Positions 1-8,543 of a DNA stretch of 64,000 nucleotides are shown here, in pieces. Origin of the DNA: CAYUVF01 sp964448045 (GTDB lineage Bacteria; Bacteroidota; Rhodothermia; Rhodothermales; Salinibacteraceae); NCBI GenBank assembly GCA_964448045.1, contig CAYUVF010000003.1, positions 1 to 64,000 on the forward strand. Reading direction: 5' to 3'. The notes under the pieces are model-generated. The model did no database searches and had not been told where the DNA came from. It worked only from the letters and a program-made list of their open reading frames with translations. The position numbers were made by a program, and so were the translations under genes. Each line of letters opens with the position of its first letter. The first letter of the stretch is position 1.

Positions 1-903
1 TGGGCGTATTTAGCGTACGTCTTGGGCGTGGTGGTGATAGGCCTCGGCTATCGCCGGTATCATCAGATCGTGCAGGAGAATAAGCGCGCGAAGGAGCAGG
101 CGAAAGAGCTGGAGCGCGAGCGAATGCTCAACGAGCGTTTGCAAGAGGCCAACGAGCGCCTCCGCGAAGCCAACGAGCTCAAGGATAATTTTCTGGCGAA
201 CACCTCGCACGAGCTACGCACCCCGCTGACGACCATTCTCGGCTTCACCGATGTGCTCAAGGAAGAGGTCGATGACCACCATCAGGAATTCCTCGACATC
301 ATCGAGCAAAGTGGCCAGCGACTCATGCGCACACTCAACGCCTTGCTGGATCTGGCGAAGTTGAGGGCGGGCGTGATGGAAGCCAATCCGCAGCGCGTCG
401 ACGTGGTAGAGCGCGCGGAAGAGGTGGTGCACACCTTCCAACGAGATGCGGGGGAGAAGGACATCGACCTTCGCCTGGCGGCCTCCGGCCCGCCCATTCA
501 CGCGCGGCTCGATGGTCGATATCTGGAGCGCGTCCTCGACAATCTGGTGTCCAACGCAGTAAAGTTCACCAACGAAGGCTACGTCGAGGTGGCGGTCGAC
601 GAGGAAGATGGGCAGGTGCAGATTCAGGTGCGCGACACGGGTATTGGCATCGAGGAAGAATTCGTCCCGCATCTCTTCGACGACTTCAAGCAGGAATCCT
701 CGGGGATGGATCGCTCGCACGAAGGCAGCGGTTTGGGGCTGGCTATTTCGGGACGATTAGTCGAGCTCATGGGAGGAACCATTGAGGTCGAGAGCACAAA
801 AGGCGAAGGCAGTGTCTTCTCCGTAACGTTTCCCGCTGCCGACCGATCGAACGGCGTTACCGAAGATGATGCCGTCTCGGAAGCCGAGGTGGAGACGCGG
901 TAG
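1..903 (+). CDS. Sensor histidine kinase, 3' part (5' end outside window)
   Basis: The frame is open from the first base, so the protein starts upstream; an internal TTG at 22 is not a credible start. The visible part begins with W-A-Y followed by a single hydrophobic segment (residues 1-20), then a charged coiled coil rich in Glu/Arg (about 22-65), a HisKA domain with phospho-acceptor H70 in SHELRTPL, and an HATPase_c domain (N box DNLVSNAVKF, G boxes DTGIGI and GSGLGLAI). The W-A-Y start before a membrane helix resembles the junction after a Y_Y_Y domain in propeller-type two-component sensors; that is inference because the sensor part is not visible. It autophosphorylates and passes phosphate to an unseen response regulator. 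No receiver domain follows. Confidence 0.9.
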   Translation, partial: WAYLAYVLGVVVIGLGYRRYHQIVQENKRAKEQAKELERERMLNERLQEANERLREANELKDNFLANTSHELRTPLTTILGFTDVLKEEVDDHHQEFLDIIEQSGQRLMRTLNALLDLAKLRAGVMEANPQRVDVVERAEEVVHTFQRDAGEKDIDLRLAASGPPIHARLDGRYLERVLDNLVSNAVKFTNEGYVEVAVDEEDGQVQIQVRDTGIGIEEEFVPHLFDDFKQESSGMDRSHEGSGLGLAISGRLVELMGGTIEVESTKGEGSVFSVTFPAADRSNGVTEDDAVSEAEVETR

Positions 904-1082
904 TCCATCTCATTGAAAGCACGACGATCGGATTACATCTGCCGGTCCGCCGAAACAATTCAACCGGCGCAGGGTGGATCTTAACACTACGTGCGCACAA
1001 CCCGCGCTCGCATCGTGGCCCGCTGCTTTCGCGGCCGGAACAGCGGCCGAGCCCCCCACCGAATGAAGACTGATCACCGGTT

Positions 1083-2669
1083 ATGGCTACCAACACACGT
1101 CGCGGCCTTTCGCTGCTTATCGGACTTGGACTCGTCCTTGTAGGGCTGCTGAGCGGGATTCTGATCATGCTCATCGCCGATGACGATCCCGCGCCCACGT
1201 CGCCGCCGCAGGTGGCCGAACGCATCGAGTTGGGCAGCGGTGAACCCGTTTCAACCGCGGCGGAGTCCGACTCGGGATTGACGTCCGATGAGGTTCCGGA
1301 GCCCGGCGCCCTCAACACGCTCTTCCGAAAGGTAGCCGGCAAGGTCACGCCCGCCGTGGTGTTCATTCAGGTGGAGTCGACGTCCCGCATGCCCGAGGAC
1401 CAATTTCACAACTTTGACGATGAGACGCGCGAGCGCTTCTTCCGAAATCCAGTGCCACGCCAGAGTGTGGGCAGCGGAGTGATTATCAGCAACAAGGGGC
1501 ACGTCGTCACGAATCACCACGTGGTGAAGGAGGGCGACAACATCCGGGTGACGCTGGCGGACAAGCGGCAATACGACGCCACGGTCGTGGGCAGTGATGC
1601 CTCCACCGATCTCGCCGTGCTCCGCCTCGACACCGACGCCGAGTTGCCTGCCATCGCGTTCGGCAATTCCGACGAGGTCGATGTCGGGGAGTGGGTGATT
1701 GCGGTCGGCAACCCGTTTCGGCTGACCTCCACTGTGACGGCCGGCATCGTGAGTGCGCTCGGGCGGCAGGTGGGCGTCATCAACGACCGGTTCCGGATCG
1801 AGGACTTTATCCAGACCGATGCCGCGATCAATCCGGGCAACTCGGGGGGAGCGCTGGTGAATCTGCGCGGCGAACTCGTCGGGATTAGCACGGCGATTGC
1901 GACGGAGAGCGGCTCCTACGAAGGCTACGGCTTTGCCGTGCCTTCTAATTTGATGCAGCGCGTCGTGCAGGATTTGATCAGCTACGGCGAGGTTCGGCGG
2001 GGGTACCTGGGCGTCGAAATTATGGAGGTGAATGCCCGTGTGGCCGAGGAGGTCGGTCTGCGCGAAATCCGCGGAGTCTACGTCGATGGGGTGCCCTCCG
2101 GTGGAGCCGCGGCGCGAGCGGGTATCGAAGCAGGCGATGTGATCCTGGCGGTCGATGGACGGTCGCTCGGCGCCTTGAACGAGTTGCAGAGCACCGTGGC
2201 GCGCCATCGGCCCGGCGATACGCTCGATGTGACGGTTTGGCGCGACGGCACTACCCGCTCGTTCGACGTCCGGCTGATGGGCCGCGAGGACTGGTCGGCT
2301 GAAACAGCGTCGGCCCAGTCGTCGCCCGAAGAGCCGCCTTCCCGCGAGCGCGATCCGTCGCCTTCGGGTGCGCAACTGTTTGAGCTGGAGGCCTGGGGGC
2401 TCGGCGTGCGGCCGCTCACCCAGCAGGAGCGCACGGCCTTCGAGGTCGACACGGGCGTGTACGTGGCATACGTGCAGAATGGCAGCGTGAGCGCCGAGGG
2501 CGGCTTGCCGCGCGATGTGGTCATCACAAAGGTGGGAGAGACCATCGTCCAGAGCGTCGATGAGGTGCTCAAAGCGCTGGAGCGCGCCGAAACGAGCCCT
2601 CGTCCGGCCCTCCTTCGCGTGCAGCGCCGGGATGGTACGAGCGCTTTTTACGAAGTGCCCGCGCCGTAA
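1083..2669 (+). CDS. HtrA/DegP-family periplasmic serine protease with two PDZ domains
   Basis: 528 residues. An N-terminal membrane anchor or uncleaved signal (residues 8-32) is followed by a Pro/Glu-rich linker, a trypsin-like domain with triad H146 (TNHHVV), D176 (STDLAVL) and S254 (GNSGGAL), a first PDZ domain (about 305-400), a Ser/Glu/Pro-rich linker and a second PDZ (about 435-520). This order and length match DegP/DegQ/MucD envelope quality-control proteases that degrade or hold misfolded exported proteins. The start ATG lies 179 bp after the sensor kinase stop. It appears monocistronic; aroC begins 129 bp downstream. Confidence 0.95.
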   Translation: MATNTRRGLSLLIGLGLVLVGLLSGILIMLIADDDPAPTSPPQVAERIELGSGEPVSTAAESDSGLTSDEVPEPGALNTLFRKVAGKVTPAVVFIQVESTSRMPEDQFHNFDDETRERFFRNPVPRQSVGSGVIISNKGHVVTNHHVVKEGDNIRVTLADKRQYDATVVGSDASTDLAVLRLDTDAELPAIAFGNSDEVDVGEWVIAVGNPFRLTSTVTAGIVSALGRQVGVINDRFRIEDFIQTDAAINPGNSGGALVNLRGELVGISTAIATESGSYEGYGFAVPSNLMQRVVQDLISYGEVRRGYLGVEIMEVNARVAEEVGLREIRGVYVDGVPSGGAAARAGIEAGDVILAVDGRSLGALNELQSTVARHRPGDTLDVTVWRDGTTRSFDVRLMGREDWSAETASAQSSPEEPPSRERDPSPSGAQLFELEAWGLGVRPLTQQERTAFEVDTGVYVAYVQNGSVSAEGGLPRDVVITKVGETIVQSVDEVLKALERAETSPRPALLRVQRRDGTSAFYEVPAP

Positions 2670-2702
2670 TGACGGCGCTCGCTTTATGACGGCGCTCGCT
2701 TT
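2669..2702. repeat. 17-bp perfect tandem duplication at htrA stop codon
   Basis: The 17-bp unit ATGACGGCGCTCGCTTT occurs at 2669-2685 and again at 2686-2702, starting on the last base of the htrA TAA stop. It looks like a recent slippage or tandem duplication and does not change the protein. Confidence 0.9.
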
Positions 2703-2798
2703 CGTCGCGACATGGTTCGATTTGCGGTAGATCATGCGGCGTCTTCTCTCGTTTGAGAAACGATCACGGTCACCGTCACCCGAACCTCAACGCGAGAT

Positions 2799-3983
2799 AT
2801 GATTCGTTATCTTACCGCCGGGGAGTCCCACGGCGAGGCGCTCATCGGTATTGTCGAGGGCGTGCCGGCCCAACTTCCGCTTACGGCCGACGACATCAAC
2901 GAGCACCTGGCCCGGCGCTGGCTCGGATATGGCCGCGGCGGCCGATCGAAAATTGAGAACGACCGCGTGCATATCGTTTCTGGCGTGCGGTTCTCCGAGA
3001 CACTGGGTAGTCCCATCTCGTTTCAGCTCAAGAACGCCGCGTACAAAAAAGACCGCGCCGGATGGCCCGAGAAGATGGCCATTGAGGGGAGGGGCGACGG
3101 CATTGAAAAGATCACGCTCCCGCGCCCGGGGCATGCCGACCTGGCCGGGATGCAGAAGTATGAGTTCGACGACATTCGGCCCGTGATCGATCGGTCCAGC
3201 GCGCGCGAGACGGCGATGCGTGTGGCATGCTGCTCGGTCGCGCGGCGGCTGCTGAATGCGTTTGGCATCCGGGTCGGCAGTCACGTCGTGCGCATCGGGG
3301 AGGTGGGCTACGATGAGCCGGACGATTGGCACGATCGGGTCCAGACGCTGCTCGATGAAGGCGGTGCGCGCGCCCTCTTTGAAGCCGCTGATGAAAGTGA
3401 AACCCGCATGCTCGATCCGGAGATGACCGGGCGCTGCATCGAGCACATCGACGCGACGAAGAAAAAAGGCGACTCACTCGGCGGCATCTACGAAGTCGTG
3501 GCGACGGGCGTCCCCGCCGGGCTCGGCTCGTACGTTCAGTGGGACCGGCGGCTCGACGGGCAGCTCGCCCAGGCCATCTGCTCCATTCAGGCGCAGAAGG
3601 CCGCCGAAGTGGGCGATGGCATCCGCAACGCGTATCGGTACGGCTCGCAGGTTCACGACCCCATCATCCGGGAGGACGACGCGTATGCACGCCGTTCGAA
3701 CAACGCCGGCGGCATCGAGGGCGGCACGTCCAACGGTATGCCCATCGTCGTCCGCGGCTACATGAAGCCGATCCCGACCCTGATCAAGCCGCTCGACTCA
3801 GTCGATACGGCGACCAAAGAGGCCCAGCCCACCCGCTACGAGCGCAGCGACGTCACCAGTGTCCCGGCAGCCTCGACGGTGGCCGAGGCGACTGTCGCGT
3901 TCGTCCTCGCCAATGCACTGCTGGAGAAAATCGGCGGCGACAGCTTGCCGGAGATGCGTCGGCACTGGGACGCAGATAACTGA
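2799..3983 (+). CDS. aroC: Chorismate synthase
   Basis: 394 residues, full length for the family. It catalyses the FMN-dependent conversion of 5-enolpyruvylshikimate-3-phosphate to chorismate, the last common step to aromatic amino acids, folates and quinones. Family hallmarks are visible: the N-terminal TAGESHGEAL segment, the GRGGRS region, RPGHADL, the RSSARETA helix and the GGIEGGTSNG loop near residue 305, which contributes to FMN and substrate binding. The ATG at 2799 gives the conserved M-I-R-Y-L-T start. No other shikimate genes are next to it. Confidence 0.97.
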   Translation: MIRYLTAGESHGEALIGIVEGVPAQLPLTADDINEHLARRWLGYGRGGRSKIENDRVHIVSGVRFSETLGSPISFQLKNAAYKKDRAGWPEKMAIEGRGDGIEKITLPRPGHADLAGMQKYEFDDIRPVIDRSSARETAMRVACCSVARRLLNAFGIRVGSHVVRIGEVGYDEPDDWHDRVQTLLDEGGARALFEAADESETRMLDPEMTGRCIEHIDATKKKGDSLGGIYEVVATGVPAGLGSYVQWDRRLDGQLAQAICSIQAQKAAEVGDGIRNAYRYGSQVHDPIIREDDAYARRSNNAGGIEGGTSNGMPIVVRGYMKPIPTLIKPLDSVDTATKEAQPTRYERSDVTSVPAASTVAEATVAFVLANALLEKIGGDSLPEMRRHWDADN

Positions 3984-4130
3984 TTCGCAAAGGGAAAAAT
4001 TCTGGTTACGACGGCCCGTGCGGGTGCATCTATCCGGAACGCGAGGGGTACAGTACTGCTGGAAGTTAAGCCATCCCGGTTGAATTTGCCCGCTGCCGAT
4101 TGCCCGTCTGTGAAGAGCCCAGATGATCCC

Positions 4131-6134
4131 ATGACGGAAGCGTCCTCCTCGTCGTCAACGCCCCGTCCCGAGGCATCGAGCCCGCCCGATGTCATGACGG
4201 TGGAGCATCAGGCAGACCTGCGTCGATTTGTGGATGGGATGCCGGCGCCGGTTGCAATGTTAGATGCGCAGGGGCGGCTTGTGGCCTGCAGTTCGCGGTG
4301 GGCGTCCACGTTCGAGATTCCCGATGAGCCGGACACCGCGCCCCATTTCTTCAATTTGTTTGTGGAGGGGGAGCCGTGGGCCTCGGCGCTGGAAGGGGGA
4401 GTGCACGATCAGGCCGAGGCCGCGGGGGAGGAAGCGCTGCTGGCGCGGCACGGGGGGCCGCACGTGAATGTGGCGTGGGAGATGCGGCCCTGGCGGGCAG
4501 GCGGCTCCGGTGAGACCCAGTCGCACGGCGTGCTGCTGTACGTCACCGATGCCACCCCTCGCGCGACTTCTCTTTACGACACGCTTGCCGACACCGTTGA
4601 GGCCGGTGTATTGCTGATGGACCGGTCCGGCGTCTTCCAGTCCTGCAACGGTCGGGCCGCAGAGATCCTCGGGCGTGCGCCGCACGATGTCATCGGAAGC
4701 GCCTTCAGCGACAAGAGCTGGAAAGGCCTTCGCGAGGACGGCACGCCGCTACCCAACGAGAGCTTCCCGTTCTGGGTGGCTCGCTACACGGGGGAGCCGG
4801 TGCGCGGCGAAGTCATGGGCATCTATCCGGCCGAGGGGCCGCCCCGCTGGGTTCGTGTCAGTGCGCAGCCGCTCTACCACGAAGGTACCGACGAGCCCTA
4901 CGCGGTACTGACCGTCTTCGTCGACATCACGCAGCAGCGGCTCAGCGAAGAGGCGCTGCGGACGTCGAAGGGGCTGCTCGCCAGCGTTCTTGCCAGCTCG
5001 CTCGATGGCATCATGGTGTTTTCCTCGGTACGCGACGACGCGGGGGACATCGTCGACTTCGAGTGGCTGCTGGTCAACCCGCAGGCCGAAAAGCTGGTCA
5101 ACCGCTCGGCCGAAGAGCTCACCGGGAAGCGCCTCCTCGAAGAGATGCCCGGTAATGCCGCCACCGGCCTTTTTGACGATTACGTCGAGGTCGTCGAAAC
5201 CGGCGAGCCGCTCCAGCGCGAAATCTACTACGAGCACGAGGGGATTTCGGCCTGGTTTCAGGTGATCGCCGTCAAGCTGAACGATGGGTTTGCCGTCACC
5301 TTCCGCGACATTACCGAGCGCAAAGAAGCCACCCAGGCCATGCGCACGGCCAACCGCGAGTTGGAGGCGCGTAATCAGGCGTTGCGCGAGTTCGCCTACA
5401 TCGCGTCGCACGACTTGCAGGAGCCGCTCCGCAAGATCACTGCCTTTGCCGACCTGATGCGCGAGGACTACGGCGAGGCCGTCGATGAAACGGGCGACTA
5501 CTACCTGGAACGGATGCAGGACGCCGCCCGCCGCATGTCGACCTTAATCTCGGACTTGCTCGACTATTCCCGAGTGACGACGCGCTCCAAACCCTTCGAG
5601 GAGACCGACCTGAATGACCTGATCGACGAGGTCCGCGCCGATCTGGATCTGCGCATCCGCGATGTGAAGGGGCGCATCGAGGTGGGCGATCTCCCCACCC
5701 TGGTCGCCGATCCGACACAGATCCGGCAGTTGCTGCAGAACCTCATCGGGAACGCCCTTAAGTTTCACAAGCCCGACGAGCCGCCGGTCGTGCGCGTAAG
5801 CGGAGACGTGATTGTGGAGGCAGGCTCCGAAGCGGATCAACACGGCCGGTGCCGCCTTAAAATCGAAGACAACGGCATCGGGATGGAAGAGAAGTATCTG
5901 GAGCGTATCTTTTCTCCATTCAAGCGCCTGCACGGGCGGAGCCAATTTGAAGGCACCGGCATGGGGCTGGCCATCTGTCGCCGTATCGTCGAGCGGCACG
6001 GTGGCGACATCTCCGTTTCGAGCACGCCCGGTGAAGGCACGTGCTTCACGATCGAGTTGCCGCTGGAACAGCCGGATACCGATGATCGCCGCGTCGACCT
6101 CGTATTCACGGATACGCCCAGTGCTGATGAATGA
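4131..6134 (+). CDS. Multi-PAS sensor histidine kinase
   Basis: About 667 residues from the ATG at 4131; an in-frame TTG at 4080 would add 17 residues but is a weaker start. There is no signal peptide or membrane helix, so it is predicted cytoplasmic. It has three PAS-like modules (about 20-130, 145-275, 280-400), then HisKA with H427 in IASHDLQEPLRK and an HATPase_c domain (NLIGNALKF, DNGIGM, GTGMGLAI). The SHDLQEPLRK form is typical of kinases paired with single-domain receivers of the Rcp1 type. Its stop overlaps the next gene, a receiver, by 8 bp, so they are probably co-translated partners. The signal sensed is unknown. Confidence 0.93.
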   Translation: MTEASSSSSTPRPEASSPPDVMTVEHQADLRRFVDGMPAPVAMLDAQGRLVACSSRWASTFEIPDEPDTAPHFFNLFVEGEPWASALEGGVHDQAEAAGEEALLARHGGPHVNVAWEMRPWRAGGSGETQSHGVLLYVTDATPRATSLYDTLADTVEAGVLLMDRSGVFQSCNGRAAEILGRAPHDVIGSAFSDKSWKGLREDGTPLPNESFPFWVARYTGEPVRGEVMGIYPAEGPPRWVRVSAQPLYHEGTDEPYAVLTVFVDITQQRLSEEALRTSKGLLASVLASSLDGIMVFSSVRDDAGDIVDFEWLLVNPQAEKLVNRSAEELTGKRLLEEMPGNAATGLFDDYVEVVETGEPLQREIYYEHEGISAWFQVIAVKLNDGFAVTFRDITERKEATQAMRTANRELEARNQALREFAYIASHDLQEPLRKITAFADLMREDYGEAVDETGDYYLERMQDAARRMSTLISDLLDYSRVTTRSKPFEETDLNDLIDEVRADLDLRIRDVKGRIEVGDLPTLVADPTQIRQLLQNLIGNALKFHKPDEPPVVRVSGDVIVEAGSEADQHGRCRLKIEDNGIGMEEKYLERIFSPFKRLHGRSQFEGTGMGLAICRRIVERHGGDISVSSTPGEGTCFTIELPLEQPDTDDRRVDLVFTDTPSADE

Positions 6135-6588
6135 AAAACGCAGCATCCACATCGTGATGGCCGAAGACGACCCGGATGACCAGATGCTGACGCGGCGTGC
6201 CCTCAAGCACAGCCGCCTGGCCAATACGCTGGACATCGTCGAGGACGGCGAAGAGCTGATGGACTACCTCCATCAGCGCGGTCCCTACGCGGAAACCGGC
6301 GCTGCACCGCGCCCTGGTCTCATCCTGCTCGATCTCAACATGCCTCGCATGGACGGCCGCGAGGCGCTGCAGCGGATCAAGTCGGACGACGACCTTCGGC
6401 GCATTCCGGTGATTGTGTTGACGACCTCGGAGGCCGAGCAGGACATCATTGAGAGCTACAACCTTGGCGTAAATGCGTATGTCACCAAGCCGGTCTCGTT
6501 CGAGGAGCTGGTGCAGGCCATCCGGTCGCTGGGACACTTCTGGTTCGATATTGTGAAACTCCCGCCTGAGGCGCAGACGAGCGAATGA
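6127..6588 (+). CDS. Single-domain response regulator (Rcp1-like)
   Basis: 153 residues with one receiver domain and no output domain. Acidic pocket residues are in AEDDPDD, the phospho-acceptor is D69 in LILLDLNMP, the conserved Thr is in VLTTSEAEQD and Lys in VTKPVSFEEL. The start at 6127 overlaps the preceding kinase by 8 bp, and the end overlaps the following hybrid kinase by 4 bp (ATGA). Such proteins shuttle phosphate between kinases, so its likely role is the soluble link between its two neighbours; this is inference from gene order. Confidence 0.93.
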   Translation: MNEKRSIHIVMAEDDPDDQMLTRRALKHSRLANTLDIVEDGEELMDYLHQRGPYAETGAAPRPGLILLDLNMPRMDGREALQRIKSDDDLRRIPVIVLTTSEAEQDIIESYNLGVNAYVTKPVSFEELVQAIRSLGHFWFDIVKLPPEAQTSE

Positions 6589-8516
6589 TTACCGATATGG
6601 AAGCGGAACGCGTACGGGTTCTGATTATCGAGGATGACGAAGATGACTTCTTCATCACCCGCGCCTTGTTGTCGAAGGCACAGGGCATCGATTGTGAGCT
6701 GACGTGGGTACGCAACTACGACGAAGGGCTCGATGCACTGCTGTCCAACCAGCACGACGTGGCGTTGGTCGACTACCGCCTGGGGCCCAGCAACGGGCTG
6801 GAGCTCCTGCGCGAGGCGACCGACCGAGACGCCCGCATCCCCATGATCCTCCTCACCGGGCAGGGCGACCTGGAGGTCGACCTCAGCGCGATGGAAGCCG
6901 GTGCCTCCGACTACCTCTCGAAAGGCGAGATCGATGCCCCCACGCTGGAGCGATCCGTCCGCTACGCTCGTGAGCGTAAAGAGGCCGAGGAGCGCATCCG
7001 TAAGCAGGCTGCCCTGCTCGATAAAGCGCGCGATGCCATCATCGCCTACGACATGGACGGGCGCGTCGTGTACTGGAATAAGAGCGCCGAGCGCATCACC
7101 GGCTGGTCCGCCAAGGAGATGCGCGGCCAGCACGCCCGCGAACGCCTCTACACCGATGAGCAGCGCGCCAAGCTGGATGACTGCTGGGAGCGCCTTCAAT
7201 CCGAGGGCGAGTGGAAGGGGGAGCTGCATCAGCAGACGAAAGACGGCGACGAGATCATCATCGAGAGCCGGTGGACGCTGGTCCGCGAGGCCGATGGCAC
7301 GCCCGAATCGGTGCTCGTAATCAATACCGACATCACCGAGCGCAAGCAGTTAGAGCAGCAATTTCTCCGCTCGCAGCGGATGGAAAGCATCGGGCGGCTC
7401 GTCAGCGGGATCGCGCACGATCTGGGCAACCTGCTCGTGCCGATCTCGCTCGGCGTGAAGGTCTTGCAGCGGCGTTTCGGGGACGACGATAAAGTCAGCC
7501 GCACGCTATCGATGATCCAGAACAGCGCCGAGCGCGGCTCTGATATGGTCGATCAGGTGCTGGCCTTTGCGCGCGGCGTCGAGGGCGAACGCGCCGCGCT
7601 GGAGCCCGGCGGCATCGTCGAGGAGGTGCAGAAGATCACCGACGAGACCTTCCCCGACGAGATTACCATCGACCCGTACATTGCCGAGGATCTGCATACC
7701 ATCATGGGCGATGCGACGCAAATCCAGCAGGTACTCGTGAATTTATGCGTTAACGCCCGCGATGCCATGCCGGACGGCGGGACGCTCACACTCCGCGCCG
7801 AGAATGTGACGCTGGACGAGCGGGACGCCCGCAAAAACATCGACGCCGATCCGGGCGAATACGTCGCCATCATCGTCGCCGATACGGGCGTTGGCATGCC
7901 CGATGATGTGCTCGACAAGATTTTCGAGCCGTTCTTTTCGACCAAGCCCGAAGGCGAAGGCACCGGCCTCGGCCTCTCCACGGCCTATAGCATCATCAAA
8001 GGGCACGACGGCTTCATCGATGTTAGCAGCGAGGAGGGCACCGGCACCCGCTTCCGGATCTTCCTGCCCGTGGCCGAGGAGCCGGAAGCGGCGACGGATG
8101 CGCTCGGCGTAGAAGAGCTGCGCGACGGCCAGGGCGCTTGCGTGCTGATCGTCGACGACGAGGACAACATCCTCAACACGACGAAAGACACGCTCGAAGA
8201 AGCCGGATACGACGTGTCTACCGCGGGCGGAGGGCAGGCCGCGCTCAACCTCCTGACCGGCGCTGGTGCCCAGTTCGACGCTGTCATTACCGACCTCATC
8301 ATGCCCGATGTCGACGGACTGGAGCTCATCGAGCGGCTTCGCGATCGGCATCCGCAGCTGCCCATCATCGCCGTGAGCGGGATGGCTGATGGACGCAGTG
8401 ACACCGCCCTCGATCTGGGCGCGAATCTCTTTCTGTCGAAGCCCTTCACTGCCGAGAAGCTGCAGGCGGCCCTCCAACAGCTAATCACGCCGCGGGAGAT
8501 GACCGAGATCGAGTAG
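6585..8516 (+). CDS. Hybrid histidine kinase REC-PAS-HisKA-HATPase-REC
   Basis: 643 residues with no membrane segment. Domain order: receiver 1 (about 8-125, D63 in VALVDYR), PAS (about 140-260), HisKA with H278 in GIAHDLGNLL, HATPase_c (NLCVNARDAM, DTGVGM, GTGLGLST) and receiver 2 (about 515-640, D570 in VITDLIMPD). The HisKA type is the NtrB/AtoS-like class with a long helix before the His. Two receivers on one kinase, plus the stand-alone receiver upstream, make a multistep relay. Translation is coupled to the receiver gene through ATGA. No DNA-binding output is encoded here, so the final target is elsewhere. Confidence 0.93.
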   Translation: MITDMEAERVRVLIIEDDEDDFFITRALLSKAQGIDCELTWVRNYDEGLDALLSNQHDVALVDYRLGPSNGLELLREATDRDARIPMILLTGQGDLEVDLSAMEAGASDYLSKGEIDAPTLERSVRYARERKEAEERIRKQAALLDKARDAIIAYDMDGRVVYWNKSAERITGWSAKEMRGQHARERLYTDEQRAKLDDCWERLQSEGEWKGELHQQTKDGDEIIIESRWTLVREADGTPESVLVINTDITERKQLEQQFLRSQRMESIGRLVSGIAHDLGNLLVPISLGVKVLQRRFGDDDKVSRTLSMIQNSAERGSDMVDQVLAFARGVEGERAALEPGGIVEEVQKITDETFPDEITIDPYIAEDLHTIMGDATQIQQVLVNLCVNARDAMPDGGTLTLRAENVTLDERDARKNIDADPGEYVAIIVADTGVGMPDDVLDKIFEPFFSTKPEGEGTGLGLSTAYSIIKGHDGFIDVSSEEGTGTRFRIFLPVAEEPEAATDALGVEELRDGQGACVLIVDDEDNILNTTKDTLEEAGYDVSTAGGGQAALNLLTGAGAQFDAVITDLIMPDVDGLELIERLRDRHPQLPIIAVSGMADGRSDTALDLGANLFLSKPFTAEKLQAALQQLITPREMTEIE

Positions 8517-8543
8517 ACTGGGTCGATCGGTGCACGTCCGAGG

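Noticed and set aside
1251..2735. Long minus-strand frame over htrA
   Set aside because: GC-rich shadow of a clear HtrA gene; no family features, many His/Arg-rich runs.
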